From: Trichoderma breve
Lineage: Eukaryota; Ascomycota; Sordariomycetes; Hypocreales; Hypocreaceae
DNA: 64,000 nucleotides
Assembly: GCF_028502605.1 (NCBI RefSeq)
Contig: NC_079232.1
Location: 5,642,001-5,706,000, forward strand
Direction: 5' to 3'
A program made the position numbers and the translations under genes. This document shows positions 38,322 through 50,325 of this stretch, piece after piece (position 1 is the stretch's first letter; each line of letters begins with the position of its first letter). The notes below the pieces were generated by a model. That model saw only the letters and a list, made by a program, of their open reading frames with translations. It searched no databases and was not told the DNA's origin.

Positions 38322-38906
38322 ATGGATCCGTCAAATTCCATCGGTTTAGCGTCCGAAGCATCGCGACGGCGTCAGATGGGTCTAGGCCCACAGCAGAAAG
38401 CAGCACCTAGCTGGATTGATGGGATTGCTCGTTTCATTCGACGCTCTTCAACCAAATTTCCAGAGAACACGAGATCTCGAAGAAGAATCGATGTTGACTC
38501 CCTCGCAACACGAGAAACGCAAATGAGAAGTACTTTCCAGGAAGATTCTAGTCTGTGGTTGACTGATAATTCTCATGAAGTGTCTCTTGAGAACCATTTA
38601 CGAAGAATAGGGCTTGCCGCTCTAGAGAAGTCTGCTCAGTACAGGTAAGATGCAGTCGCCGGTCTTCTAGTGTCTTACCAGGAGCCCTCTCCACCATCAA
38701 CTTGCTCGACTTATAGCCTGAAATCCTTCGGTGTGATCACAACCCCAAGGAATGATATGTCAGAATATATGGTCGTGTTAGGTCGAGAAATGCGCATCGA
38801 CGTGCTGCAATGGAGTAAGTTTTCGTGTCTAGGCATGATTCCTTTCTTTGATATCATCTGAATTGTAGCATGCTCACAAGTCAGTAGCCAATCGTGGGCG
38901 TCATGA
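38322..38906 (+). CDS. Small spliced gene of unknown function (about 152 aa)
   Basis: Exon 38322-38644 starts MDPSNSIGLASEASRRRQMG and ends at a good GTAAGA donor. The second exon 38717-38814 (LKSFGVITTPRNDMSEYMVV, then LGREMRIDVLQW) ends at GTAAGT. A short third exon 38869-38906 stops soon after. All three join in phase to 153 codons. The first exon is Arg/Ser-rich with a predicted helix near the end; no membrane segment or signal peptide. I do not recognise a family. It may be the 5' remnant of a longer gene, since the last exon adds only about a dozen residues. Confidence 0.45.
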
Positions 38907-39425
38907 CGGGCTTGGGCATGAGTGTTGCGCGGGTTCAACATGTTCCGTTGACATCTTCTGAATCGTAGAGACACCACGACTAATCTAGGCCCAATATAGA
39001 GCTGAATCGCAATTTTAATCGAACATATGACGATGAACTCTTTGCTTCGAATGATCGGCCTGTGAAAAAAAAAACATCAGCACATACACATAAAATCGAG
39101 TAAGCATCGTCATCCAACCTGCTCTTATCGTTCTAGCGTCCGGGAGCATCTTCAACGGCGCCCAGGCGGATCCACACCTCCAACCATTGTCCACATCGCT
39201 AGCTGTGCCATTGGAAGCTAATTTTCTTTCTTTCTTAGATGGCACTAGCTGACGGGACGGGCAATAGGGAAACACCCCTGAGCTAGATGCCCAACGGCCA
39301 TGAGCTCCATTTTGCGCACCCACCAACCTCGACAGCTTTTTTTCCTCCTTGTCCCTCAGCCTTTCTCATAACGGGAGCCTCTGCAGCATAGAGGGGGAAA
39401 AACTCTCACCAAGACTGGCACCAGA
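38907..39425. other. Promoter region of the flavin monooxygenase gene
   Basis: About 520 bases without a convincing frame, including an AAAAAAAAA run at 39066 and T-rich sequence at 39340 just before the monooxygenase start. Confidence 0.4.
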
Positions 39426-41456
39426 ATGGACACATACGGCACAGGTAAAGGCGGCTTGGGAAACAATGTGTGCGTCGTGGGCACAGGCGTCACGGGCCTG
39501 CTGGCGGTGAAAAATCTGGTCGAGCAGGGCCTGAACGTGAGAGCCTTGGAGCAGAATGAATATCTTGGAGGCAATTGGCACCATTCCACGGATGCGCAGC
39601 AAGTGTCAGCACTCCCCGGTACGAGGGTGAACATGTCGAAAGAAACAGTGAGTGGCTGTGACTCTGGTAACCAAGTTTGATGTTGGCACGTGAGGCTCAT
39701 GCAAAGACATTATCCTGCAGAATTCTTTTACAGATTTCCCGATGCCCGATGGTAAGATACGAGCATGTCGAAACACTCGGAAATATTGCTGATCAAGTTA
39801 TGCAACAGACTATCCGTCATTCCCTTCCGCACAGCAGATCGCCGACTACCTCGAGGCATATGCAGACAAATTCGAGCTTATCAAGCACATCGAGCTTTCG
39901 ACGGCCGTGACGAGCATTCGACGAGACGAAGAAGATGGCGTGTGGATCGTATCCACCAAGCACACAAAAACCGGCGAGGAAGAGGAGCGAGAGTATGACC
40001 GAGTCGTCATGGCGACGGGCGGCTTGAGCGTCATGAATATGCCCGAGATCAAGGGCATCGAAAAGTTTACCGGAGACGCCATCCACTCCCGCGACTTCAA
40101 AGACCCGACAAGATACACCGGAAAGAACGTCTTGGTTGTCGGCCTGGGCTCGACCGGAGCCGATACCCTGAGCTTCCTGAAGCAGGCCGGCGCAAACAAG
40201 CTGTATCTCAGCAGCAGGAGTCGGTGTTCTCTGGTAAATAACCAACGACGGCCTCCAGGACCATGATTGAAAGAGGTTGCTAACAGGGTGCTGTATAGAT
40301 CCCCAGAATAATTGGAGGACGACCGTGGGACCATTACATGACCCGTCGTACGGACTCGATGATCCGACTCTGTATGCGACTGTCTCCCCACGCTACGAAT
40401 TACTTTGCCGGCAAAGCCATCGGTCTCGCACAAAGCTATGCCTTTCCAACCTTGAGGGCTCACCCCTGCTTCAGCGGTCCCATCAGCGGCCCGCTATATC
40501 GCAGTCCATTTGTGTGCGATGAACTGCCTGGTCTATTAGGCAGCGGCGACGTCAAGATTTACCCCGGCATCATGGGCGTTGCTGGTCCCCGAACCGTGGT
40601 GTTCAAGGACGGCAGCGAGATTACAGACGTTGATGCCATCATCTTTTGCTGTGGCTACTACCACGATCTGTCACTCATCAAAGGCGAGGGCCATCCCGCC
40701 GATATTGAGTTCTCAATGGACTCATTTGAGGAGCTCAAGGGTGCAAAGCACCACAACAAGGATAGTGAATACCAAAGACTCTACCACGGCATCTTATCAG
40801 AACGATATCCCGAGTCACTGGCAGTGCTAGGCAGCCTAACGACGCTGCGGCCTACGTTTGTTCTCTACGACCTCGCCACCATGGCACTTGCCAGCATGTG
40901 GTCGGGTAGCTATCCTCTCCCCTCGCCACGGGCAATGAAGAGAGAGATTGATTCTCATTATAATTTCATGGTACGGGCCCTCGAGCGTGGCCCCATAGCA
41001 TTCCTTGGTCTCCGTGTAGACATTCGAGGCACGTATACATGGCTCAATGCTGCGGCCGGAACCGGTGTCATTGAACGACTTGAGGGCTGGGGCTGGGAGG
41101 CATGGAAATTTTGGTGGAAGAACAGGATGCTCTACAAGTTCATCATGGACGGACCCAATGTCTCGGCAGTGTACAGGCTTTTTGACATGGGCAGAGGGAG
41201 AAAACCATGGGCCGGTGCTCGGGCGGCCATCGAAAAGGCCAACGAGGGGCTGGTCAAGAGGGCTGAGAAGATTGAGGAGATTCAGGTGATCAAGATTGCT
41301 GAGGTAGCCAAGACTGCTGAAGTGATCGAAGTAGTTGAAGTGGAGGAGGTGGAGGAAGTGGAGGAAGCGGACGAGGTGGAGGAGGCCGAGCAGGTCGAGA
41401 CCGAGTGGCCCGACTCGATCATCTGTGAAAATCGGCCGAGTGAAACGGAACTATGA
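39426..41456 (+). CDS. Flavin-containing monooxygenase (FMO family), 611 aa
   Basis: Four exons, 39426-39647, 39721-39751, 39809-40233 and 40299-41456, join to 612 codons with stop; the second exon is only 31 bases. The FAD site is VCVVGTGVTGLLAVKNLV, followed by LEQNEYLGGNW. SFTDFPMPDDYPSFPS is the usual FMO segment after it; the NADPH site is NVLVVGLGSTGADT, and AIIFCCGYYHD matches the conserved FATGY-like motif. The enzyme would add one oxygen atom to a soft N, S or carbonyl substrate; the substrate is unknown. The last about 50 residues are an unusual run of Val/Glu/Ala (EVEEVEEVEEADEVEEAEQV) not typical of the family. No other biosynthetic genes adjoin it, so a metabolite cluster is not supported. 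Confidence 0.92.
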
Positions 41457-42890
41457 GATCGGCGATTGCAAAATGACACCAAGCAAATGGTGATCGGGGG
41501 ACTGGGGTTACATCGAAAAACCGCATAAGGAAAGGGGGACAAGGACAAAGATGCATCGGGGCCTGAGGACAGGACACTTGGATGAACAGCTCGCTCAAAG
41601 CGAAAGAAATGATAATGACCTAGATAATGATAATGAGACACGAACACACTTACGAGCAAGGCTTTGCGCCAGCCGCCCTCGCACAAGCCGCTCTTGATGT
41701 CTCGTAGGTGCGGCCGACGGTCATGAGCATCGGGCATTTTTGCTCTCATCGCCAGGACTGACCCGCACCCGATCTCTCTCGGATGAATCTGGCCCTCTCT
41801 TACATGTACACCCACTTATCGTAAGGTGCTGCCCCCAGCATATTTTTCTCTTCCGTGACCTTTCTTCTTTTGCGGTGCGGCGCACGGCACACATGAGGGT
41901 GTCTTAGTAGGACGGCAGCCACCCCCATCCCGTCACACCGCCAGAAAGCGGTAATTTCGAGACATTAGGAGGGCGGCCCGGCATATGCAGCCTGCTTGTC
42001 TGTGATGGGATTGTGGGTTATGTTCTGCGCGGGTTGGATCTAAAGTCCCGGAGGCTGAGAGAGAGGGTGTGAATGCAAGAATTCTTGGCAGACAAGTGCT
42101 TGAGTACTCTTCGTACCTGTACAAGCACTCATAAAGTGGCTTTCAACCCCTGCTGGACAGGGGAGAAGAGGCTATCCGGGGCACGGAATGATGAGACAGG
42201 GCTGTCGGGCTTGGCTACTGACGTCGGGCTTCAATCGACCTGGTTTGCAAGTTTCAGTTTGCTGGTCTGTTTGCTGTAGCATATTACTACTTGTATTAGC
42301 ACCGTCAGGCGGCAAGGATGGGCCCCAAAACTCAGCTAAACACGTCCGCCAACCAGCCGAGAACGCCAATGAACACGGATCGCTTCGAGACAGAGGCAGT
42401 AAGACTAGGCCACTTAGTCAAAGGTAGCGAGAGGAGCCGGTCGAGATGCTGCGGCTAGGGGGGCTGGAGCTTCGCCATCAGCTCATCATCCCTTTAGTGA
42501 ATGTGAGCACAGCTCTGGATACCGGGTTCTCGGTGCTGATCGTCGTCTGTGCCGCTCCTAGGTGTCGCACGTGGTGTAATTATTTAGAGACAATGATGTA
42601 TTTTGTTTCCATCTCCTAAAGCAAGCCACCGGATAGTGCGAAAAGCAGTAAAGTGAAGCTCCAATAGAACCGAGGCCGCGTCTCGCGATGCTGACTGCCT
42701 GGTCTCAAATGCTGGCCGTCTCTTATTCGCCGTACTTGTGCCCTGTCAATCGTCTGGGCCGCCGTCCTTTGTCTCTCCTTTACTAGGCCGATGCCACCTA
42801 GGTAGTCTGTTGTTATAAAGCTGTGTCTGGAGCGCTTCTAGTTGTCGCTTCGTTTCGATCACTTTTGTCGTCCGTTGACTTTTTGATAAT
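41457..42890. other. 1.4 kb gap, no gene supported
   Basis: It holds the 3' side of the monooxygenase and the promoter of the next plus-strand gene. Frames such as 42073-42427 show no resemblance to a family. The last 100 bases before 42891 are T/C-rich, as in a leader. Confidence 0.4.
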
Positions 42891-44042
42891 ATGCATCAAC
42901 AGCATTCAAAAACGATGGAATCCCCAACTCCGACTGAGACTGAGAAAAAGGTAAGTCTTCGCACAGATAATCTCATTCTTCACATCCACTTTCCAATGTT
43001 ATGTCACTGATAACAATGACTAGAAGGTGTCTTTTGCTGACCCCCTTAAGCAGGAAGAGACTCGTCTCACCGAAAGCGAGCTCCGACGCATGCTACCTGC
43101 TTCTTTCCGCAATGGACCGGCCTGGGTAGGTGTACCACACAACCGGGTTCAACACTTCTTGAAGCATGATCTCAATATCGAGCGATTGGCGGAAGCGTCG
43201 CCTTACTTCTCCATCCTTGGCAAGGCCAAGCCTCCGCAAGCTCTCCACCATCAGGAGGCTCTTGGTCTCGAGATCTTCGTAACCGAGAAGATGGATACAC
43301 ACCTCCTTTGGACCAAAGGCAAGATCTTCGTCAAACCATTCCCAAGGTATCTTCTCGATCCTCAGTTCTGGTTAGAACATCTTGAGTGCCCTAAAAGATG
43401 CTCCTATGGTCCTGAGTTTCAGATGCTTCGGGCTGCAGGGCTTGTACGACGCCAAACGCGATTCTCGAAACGCAAGCCTTGCGAGCACAGCAAGCTTTGG
43501 AAGTGCGCGATGGGCTTCGTGTACTCGTATATAGCTCTTATTGCACACGAGAGCGACTTTCGCATCGCAAAAGCAAGCAAGCTGTTGCCGGATGACATGG
43601 ACTTTGACGACTGGCAGGAGTTTGTCGAGCGGATACTCCGTGATCACGGCAAACTCAATGGCCAAATCGACGAGCGATTCGCGTATGGCGAGCTGAACAT
43701 GGCGCGCCTCAACACGCTGCTCATGTTTCAGCAGCCTCGTCGTTACTTGTTCCAAGATGATGGCAGCTATGGTTTCCTCCGGGACCACTCTTCGCTGTTG
43801 TCGCCCGTGTCTGCTTACACGGGCGCCGTGTTGTCTTCAGTACAAGTCAGGCCTACCATGGCCAACTTCAAAAGAAACAGGCCACTTACAATTGCATTGG
43901 TGATGTATGGCTCCATCATACTCTCTTTCGCTGACCGGTGCTATTCTTGATGCTGATGCTAGAACAGTTTGGTTGTTTCGTTCTGGGTCTTGTACTCGGT
44001 CTTGTCCATCACCGGGAAAGGTCTCCCGATGATTACTGGTGA
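42891..44042 (+). CDS. Fungal-specific protein with C-terminal membrane anchor (336 aa)
   Basis: Exons 42891-42950, 43024-43899 and 43968-44042 join to 337 codons. The N-terminus is short and polar (MHQQHSKTMESPTPTETEKK). The conserved-looking body includes HLLWTKGKIFVKPFPRYLLD, QFWLEHLECPKRC, KLWKCAMGFVYSYIALIAHE and FAYGELNMARLN. I recall this pattern from a family of ascomycete proteins without known function, usually ending in transmembrane helices. With the last 68-base intron removed the tail becomes LTIALFGCFVLGLVLGL plus a short polar end, a good membrane anchor. If the intron is retained, the frame stops at 43950 with a different tail (328 aa). I prefer the spliced form because it restores the hydrophobic helix. 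No catalytic motif is visible. Confidence 0.75.
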
Positions 44043-45023
44043 AGAGTGACTTAGGCATGGTTTAAAATTGAATTCTTTGGGAACGGGTCCTCCGGCGTGT
44101 GGGAAAGCGTGTCTATGGAATAACGAGGGCGATCTTTTGCGGCTGAGATCTTGACTATTACTTGGAATTTGTAATGATGAAAGATGCGTCTGGGCGTAGA
44201 TGCATCAGGGCATAGACACCTTTCGGTTCAGGTACAGGTAATTTGCTGTTAGGGAACACAGCATTAGCAGGCTCAATAAAATCGTGTGTTTTAATAATGG
44301 AGTGTCGGTAACGTTCAGTGAGGAGGATCTACCAGAAGCGGTCTTTGCTGCAGCTTGATAACAGCTGACAGCGATCAATAGCTCTCTATGTTGGCGGTTC
44401 CTCTGTGTTGACTAGATTTAATCGTAGCCAAAGAAAAGTTTGAATTGAACAGATTGCAGCCTTGTTCAAGTAGGTAGTTTACTTGGAAAGGTGAAAGTTG
44501 AAATTTGGAGGCTGAGTGTTGGCATTTCGTAGTGCGTCTTGTGCCTGTGTTTTGGTTTCGTGGTTACACGGATGCACCCCAAGAAGCAGGAATAAAGAGA
44601 ACGAATTGGCAAGAGCCACGTGTCACGGGTGATACAAGGGGAAAATGGATTGAAAATTGAAAAAGAAAAAGATGAAAAAAAAAGATGAAAGTACAGTCAT
44701 GGTAGCGTACGCAATTGACACGATCACGGCGGCAGCAGTATTGAAAAGCGTCAGTCTCATTTAGTTTTACTACCCTTCCAAAAGCACTAGCTAAACGCCC
44801 AAAACTACCAATTACTTATCATCAAACGAGTGCAACGAATCAATCTATGTAACTGCCTGTTCGCCTTGATTAAATCAATCCCAAATAGCAAGCCCAGACG
44901 AGTGACGGGGCGACGGTATAAAAGGCGGCCGAAGAGCTCGCGTTCGCAAATGTTTCGCGTCTAGCAATCCATTTCTAGGTAACTTAGTGGGTGCTCCTTT
45001 TGGTTTCTGGGACAGTGTATCCT
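44043..45023. other. Convergent intergenic region (about 1 kb)
   Basis: It lies between the stop codons of the membrane-anchor gene and the hydrolase-like gene. It holds an A-rich stretch at 44655-44690 and otherwise only short frames. Confidence 0.45.
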
Positions 45024-46169
45024 TCAAAGGCGAAACTTCGCCCTGTGGATAATTTCGAGAGTAGGGAACATACGCAAGGCAAGATAGGTGTTGAGGCCAA
45101 TCGTCTTGAGAACAGTCTCGCAGGTGATGTCCTCGCTGTTTGGATACCTGCAAATGGACGTGTGATCGCCGTAGATGGCGAAATGCTTCTCCCAATATTC
45201 GGGTCTGGCATTTATCACGGCGTCTTCCTTTTCAACAAGCTTGAGACAAAAGAGGTTAATCAATTAGTCGGCTTGCTCTTGAAAAGGGAGAAATGGTGTC
45301 AGGGGACTAACATACGAGATGCTTGCCGCGGTACCAGTTAGTACCATGGAAGTTGATGACCACACGTCGACGGTAGAGACGGCCTCGGTTCTCCAGAGGT
45401 GCGATGCGTTCAACGTGCTCGTTGCATGCCTTGTCAAGCATGTCAAGGACCTCAGGAGGCGTGGGACGGACGGCAGCGCTGGCAATGTTTCGCACAGACT
45501 TGGCAACGTTGTGGTGAGGAGTGTTGAAAAAGACTAGCATGCGAGTGCACTGATCAATGATATGGATGGTGCCGGTCTTGTCCAAATGGGCCTTGGCCAA
45601 TGCCTACATTGAGTATTGCAAAATGCAACGTTAGCTGCCAACTCTTTTGAGTTGCTTCTACAAAGAAAGGGTCGGTCCTGGAACTAACCTCTTTGACGAT
45701 AATCCCACCAATGTCGTGGCAGATGAAGACGATTGGTCGAGTAGGGTCGTCAAGTCGGTTCTCCATGAGAAGTCGAAGAAGCCGATCACAATGCTTGATG
45801 AAGCGAGTGTCTTCGTCATTCACGGAGAGGCCGTCATTGTAGGAGAAGAGCATGACGCGGCAACGCTTTTCAAAGCAGCTGGGAAGGATATCCCTGGGCC
45901 ACATCTTGCCACAGTAGGACCAGGTGTCTCTGTGCACATAGTAATTGGCCTCAATGTTGAGACCATGGATGACGACGATGCTAGAGATGGGCAACGAAGG
46001 AAGAGAGAGTCAGCAGAGGCGGCAGAAAGACATGGCTGGAATGGAATGAAACACAATCATCTACGTACTCGACCTCTGTCCGTTGATACGGTACCACAAA
46101 GTTCGCATTTCGAGGAAACACGATTTCGAGATCGTATTGCTCCATGTGTTCTGAAAATATCATAGGCAT
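45024..46169 (-). CDS. Alpha/beta-hydrolase-like (DUF676-type) protein, 298 aa
   Basis: Four exons, complement of 45024-45239, 45316-45603, 45689-45980 and 46069-46169, sum to 299 codons with stop. IVVIHGLNIEANYYVHRDTW is the typical oxyanion-side HG motif; RPIVFICHDIGGIIVKEAL is the nucleophile-elbow segment; MLVFFNTPHHN follows as in fungal lipase-like domains. The elbow reads His-Asp-Ile-Gly-Gly, so the usual Ser nucleophile is replaced by Asp. Related domains often sit at the N-terminus of fungal NACHT/ankyrin proteins, but here the protein ends soon after the domain. Whether it hydrolyses anything is open. A second in-frame Met lies two codons after the first (46163). Confidence 0.85.
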
Positions 46170-48523
46170 GTTCAAAGCCTGCGCAGATGCTGCAAATCAT
46201 CCAGAAAGATGAAAGAGCTTTAAAGGGTGAAAAGAGAGAAGAGAGGAGACAAAGGAAGGGGGTGAAGAAGGAGAATAAATAGGAAGGAGCAGAAGAGAGA
46301 AAAAAAAAAAAGCAATGGGAATTGCAGCTGCTGTTTTTTCCGTTTGCTGCTGCGTTTGCAGTTGTTTCGTATTCGCGTTTGCAACTGCCTGGGTACCTAA
46401 AGTCTGGTAGTTGAGCTGTTATCGCTGATAGCTGCCTTATATCTGGCTCTGCTCAGGACAACATCGAGGACCAGGACAGGAGTCGAGGGCTCCTTTTATG
46501 CACCCAAGTGATCCCTTCAGAAGGCTCCGTTGATGGAACAAGTATTCCCAGTCAAGGCTTCGAGGAATAACACACTGGAGCACAAGACTTTGCTGCTGTG
46601 TTCGAGAACGAGTTACACGGGATACGTCGTTGACTGGGAGAATGGGTGGGGAGGGGGAGCACACGAAAGGAGAGGGGGAGAGAGCAAAAGGTTATTTCTG
46701 GTGCAAGTTCCCGCGCTGAAGCAGCTAGAAACAAAAAGAGAAAGGATTGAAGATATGACGGAGAGTAGCGAGGCTGCGAGTAGCAAACAAACTGACGTCT
46801 TATCCAGCTGCCGCGGGGATGATTTGGCAGTCAAAATCCACGGAGGAAAAGAGGCAATAAGACGCAGTCAGCCACTCCAATGAAATTACTAGAGCAACAT
46901 TATGGACAAGATGAACTACACGGGGATTCCTGCTGAAGCGCCGTAGGAAAAGAGGGTTGAGACGTAACTATACCTCTGCGATATGTAGACGCATGTATCC
47001 AGATGCTGTGGCAGCACACCAAACGCGTGCCTGGATTTTTCCAAGCCACCGGCAGATGGCTGCTACGTTTGATGCTGTGTACAGGTAGCTAAAAGACTGG
47101 CTTGCAGCTTGTTATCGTACCTATTTCCTAAAGTGAGGAGGGGGAAGAGGCATACAACTTCATTAACATACGGTTATTCATTCTACGATATTTTGTTACA
47201 GCTATTCTCGAACATGAGGCCTTACATTGCCCATTTAGAGGCACGGGGAGAGATCTCAACAATCCAAGCAATGTAGGTACCTAACGAAGGCCAGCCCAAA
47301 GCCTTTCTCTTTTTCTCCTCTTCCTCTCTGTCCCCCCTCTTCAAAAATGAACAAGGGGACGAAAAGTACAAGTCATCCAGACAGGTCATTGTGTTACACA
47401 GATTATGCGCCCAGAAACTAAGGACTGCTCATGTGTGGCAGGTTTAGATTTGTGCTCCCACATGCGTGTGGGGTTCTCCTCCATCTATTCCTGTCCACTC
47501 GTTTTTTCGTTCTGCCGGGCATGAGAACTTTTGCCGGCAAATCAATTCGTTGTGAGGAGGGGCCAGAAACGTCTGTGCTTGATGCTGTGGAAATGAGAAG
47601 AGCATGAACCTTGCAGTTGTCGTTCCGAGTGGCTTTTTTTTCCCTGGGCGCTTGCGTGAGAGCAAGCAAAAGCAAAAGCAAGTATCCTTTCAGCTTGTCA
47701 GAGCGCGCCCATCTTTGAGCCGACATGTGCTTTTGTGTGAGTGAGTGAATCAGCGCGGAGATTAGGATCGCAGTGTGCCTGACAAGAGCAGGATGCTACC
47801 ATTGATGTCTTACATAGAGTGAGAAGCTTACTCTGCGGGCCAAAAGTTGTTTACATGGGCTCACAACTACCCGGTTTCTGGTGCCATTGCTGCTGGTGGT
47901 ATTAGGTAGACTCTACTTAATACCATTGAACTTGATTCACGCACAAAGTTGGTACTACATCAGCGCGAGAATCACATGTGGGAGCACAAATGCAAGCCTC
48001 TCGGTCTGATCATGCGGAATAACAATAACAAGACACACACTCCTCCGGCTTTATCTCGTCGGTGGCTGAATGAACTGATCAACCAAAATCAAGTCTAGTA
48101 TGGATGGAATCCCCCCCCCCCACAAATTATTAGTTCCTGGACCGGCAGTCATCCGATCGGCCCAAAATCTTGGTCCTCAATCCAACCTCATCCGTCTCTT
48201 TTTTGATTCCTGAGTTGTTTTGGCCGACCTCGAGTTATCGCTCAGGCGTCCAATGGGAGACATTGTCAAGCCCCTCGTATCCCTCGTTTGAAATTACAAG
48301 ACGCAAGAGTGCGGCTGGAGAGTGAATTGGGTGGTGTGCGAGACAAGAGACACCGCGACAGGGGACTGCCGGAGCACCAAAGGCGGGCGAATTCCGTTGA
48401 TCGGTTGTTTGCCTTGTTTCCTCCCCCTTCATCTTGCGAGCGTCTGTACGAGTACTCGTTCTATTTTCAGCCGCTCACAACGCACCGCATCCTGCTGCAC
48501 TAGCCCTGCAGCAAAAGACGGAA
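46170..48523. other. 2.35 kb divergent gap, no gene supported
   Basis: It holds the promoters of the minus-strand hydrolase-like gene and plus-strand COQ4. Simple sequence is common: A run at 46301, AAGC-type repeats near 47660, and an 11-base C run at 48111-48121. Open frames are short and overlapping. Confidence 0.45.
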
Positions 48524-49955
48524 ATGGAAGCGCCTCTGGTGAGAGCCCGGTCTGGGCTCCGAGCAGCGGCTTCGTCTTCGAGCTGGCTCTCGGCCTCGAC
48601 AGCGCCGGCCCTGGTATCGCTATCGCCGTCACCAACACCAATAACACCATCATCACGCTCACGACATGCAATCTGCCGCTCCTCGACGGCCACGAGACCG
48701 GCCGCAAGTGCCACGGCTCGCAGCTTCTCTGCACTCAACCGGCCTCCGCCCAAGTATCCCGGCCATGTGCCCTTGACCAGGATCGAGCAAGCAGGCATGG
48801 CGCTCGGATCTGGCATCATGTCGCTGCTGAATCCCTACCGTGCTGGTACGCCTTGACTTTTGATACGATATTCTTCACTTTGCTTCTTCTTGACCCCTCA
48901 TCCTTCCCTTGCAGGTGCTACGCTAAGCCGATAGTATACGCTGTTACGCTGTTCCCTCACCTCTCTTTCTTTTCCCCCCCTCCCCTGCTGGTTTCCTAGC
49001 TCCCCCCGATTCCCCTGGCTTCTGCCTGTCTATTCTTGCCTTTCAGCTATCTTACATGGCCTTGGGGTTGAAAAAGCAAACAATGCCGGGTCCGCTTTTG
49101 CAGGATTTGTATGACGGCTGAGACAACCCCCTTGCCTCCCCCTCGAGTTGAGGAGAAAGAAGGCGAGAGAGTCGGATGATGAGCAAGAAGAGAAAGCGAG
49201 GATGGACGAGATATGGAGAGATGGGTAGAGACATAGAACATGACACATGACAGATAACATGGCACGCGCACACACATACAAATGAACAAGATTCTGACGA
49301 AATCGCAGATCTCATAGCCACCCTAGGCGAGGCCACGGCGACCCCCTACTTCATCTACCGCCTCCGCGACGCCATGTTGGCCCATCCCACAGGCCGTCGA
49401 ATCCTTCGCCTGCGTCCGCGAATCAGCTCCAAGACGCTCAGCATCCCGGCCCTGCGCGCCTTGCCGGAGAACTCCGTCGGCCGCGCCTACGTCTCCTGGC
49501 TGGACCGCGAGGGCGTGTCTCCAGACACTCGGTCGCCGGTGCGGTACATTGACGACGAGGAGTGTGCCTACGTGATGCAGCGGTACCGCGAGTGCCACGA
49601 CTTTTATCACGCGCTGACGGGCCTGCCCACCGTGCGCGAGGGCGAGGTTGCGCTCAAGGCCTTTGAGTTTGCCAACACGCTGATTCCCATGACGGGGCTG
49701 AGCATGCTGGCCGTGGCGACGCTCAAGCCGGCCGAGAGGCGCCGCTTCTTCAGCGTGTACATGCCATGGGCAGTCAAGAACGGCGTGCGTAGCAAGGAGA
49801 TTATCAACGTCTTTTGGGAGGAGGAGCTGGAGCGAGACGTTGATGACCTGAGGCGGGAGTTGGGCATTGAGCAGCCGCCGGACCTGCGAGAGATTCGCAA
49901 GCGGGAGAGGGAAGAGAAGAAGCGGCTCAAGGAGATGCGAGCCAATGGGTTTTGA
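48524..49955 (+). CDS. COQ4: Ubiquinone biosynthesis protein COQ4, 322 aa
   Basis: Exons 48524-48845 and 49309-49955 join in phase to 323 codons. The first about 75 residues are Ala/Ser/Arg-rich without acids, a typical mitochondrial presequence. The body follows COQ4 throughout: [40 protein letters not shown] and the zinc-binding motif [12 protein letters not shown] (HDxxH) with a Glu further on ([14 protein letters not shown]). The product sits on the matrix side of the inner membrane and organises the coenzyme Q complex; recent work on the family links the HDxxH site to ring decarboxylation. The intron is 463 bases, long for this window, with no coding segment that I can see. Start chosen at ATG 48524 (AAATGG context). 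Confidence 0.95.
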
Positions 49956-50325
49956 CGAGTGTCATGTGTATGATACACCATGGTGGTTGTGTCTCAATTG
50001 AGAGTTGTTTTCTCTTCTCTCTTCCTCCTTTTTTTTCTTTCTGGTTTTGATGGCTTTGATGACTGTCGAGGCCATCTTGACATGTAGCCCCCATGAGCTG
50101 TGTACTATTTTCCCCCATTCTTTCTTTTTTTCAATCATCTTTTTTTCTTGCCTCTCCCCTTGTTCCATGCACGTTGCCTTATTCCATGCACGTTCAACAG
50201 ACTTTGTACCTTTTGTAAGATTAAACAACCAAAAAAACTAGGAGATGAATAGGTACGCGTAGGTAGTCATTACCATAGTAAAAAGAATCGGGGGAAAAAT
50301 AAGAAAACCCCCGTTCAGTACTCGC
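49956..50325. other. Convergent intergenic region (370 bp)
   Basis: It lies between the COQ4 and PDCD5-homologue stop codons; T-rich runs suggest 3' untranslated sequence for both genes. Nothing else seen. Confidence 0.5.

Noticed and set aside
39426..46169. Secondary-metabolite cluster around the flavin monooxygenase
   Set aside because: No polyketide synthase, peptide synthetase, terpene cyclase, P450 or Zn-cluster regulator nearby; neighbours are unrelated.
48111..48121. Eleven-base C run as a functional element
   Set aside because: Single homopolymer run in non-coding DNA; also a likely spot for length errors.
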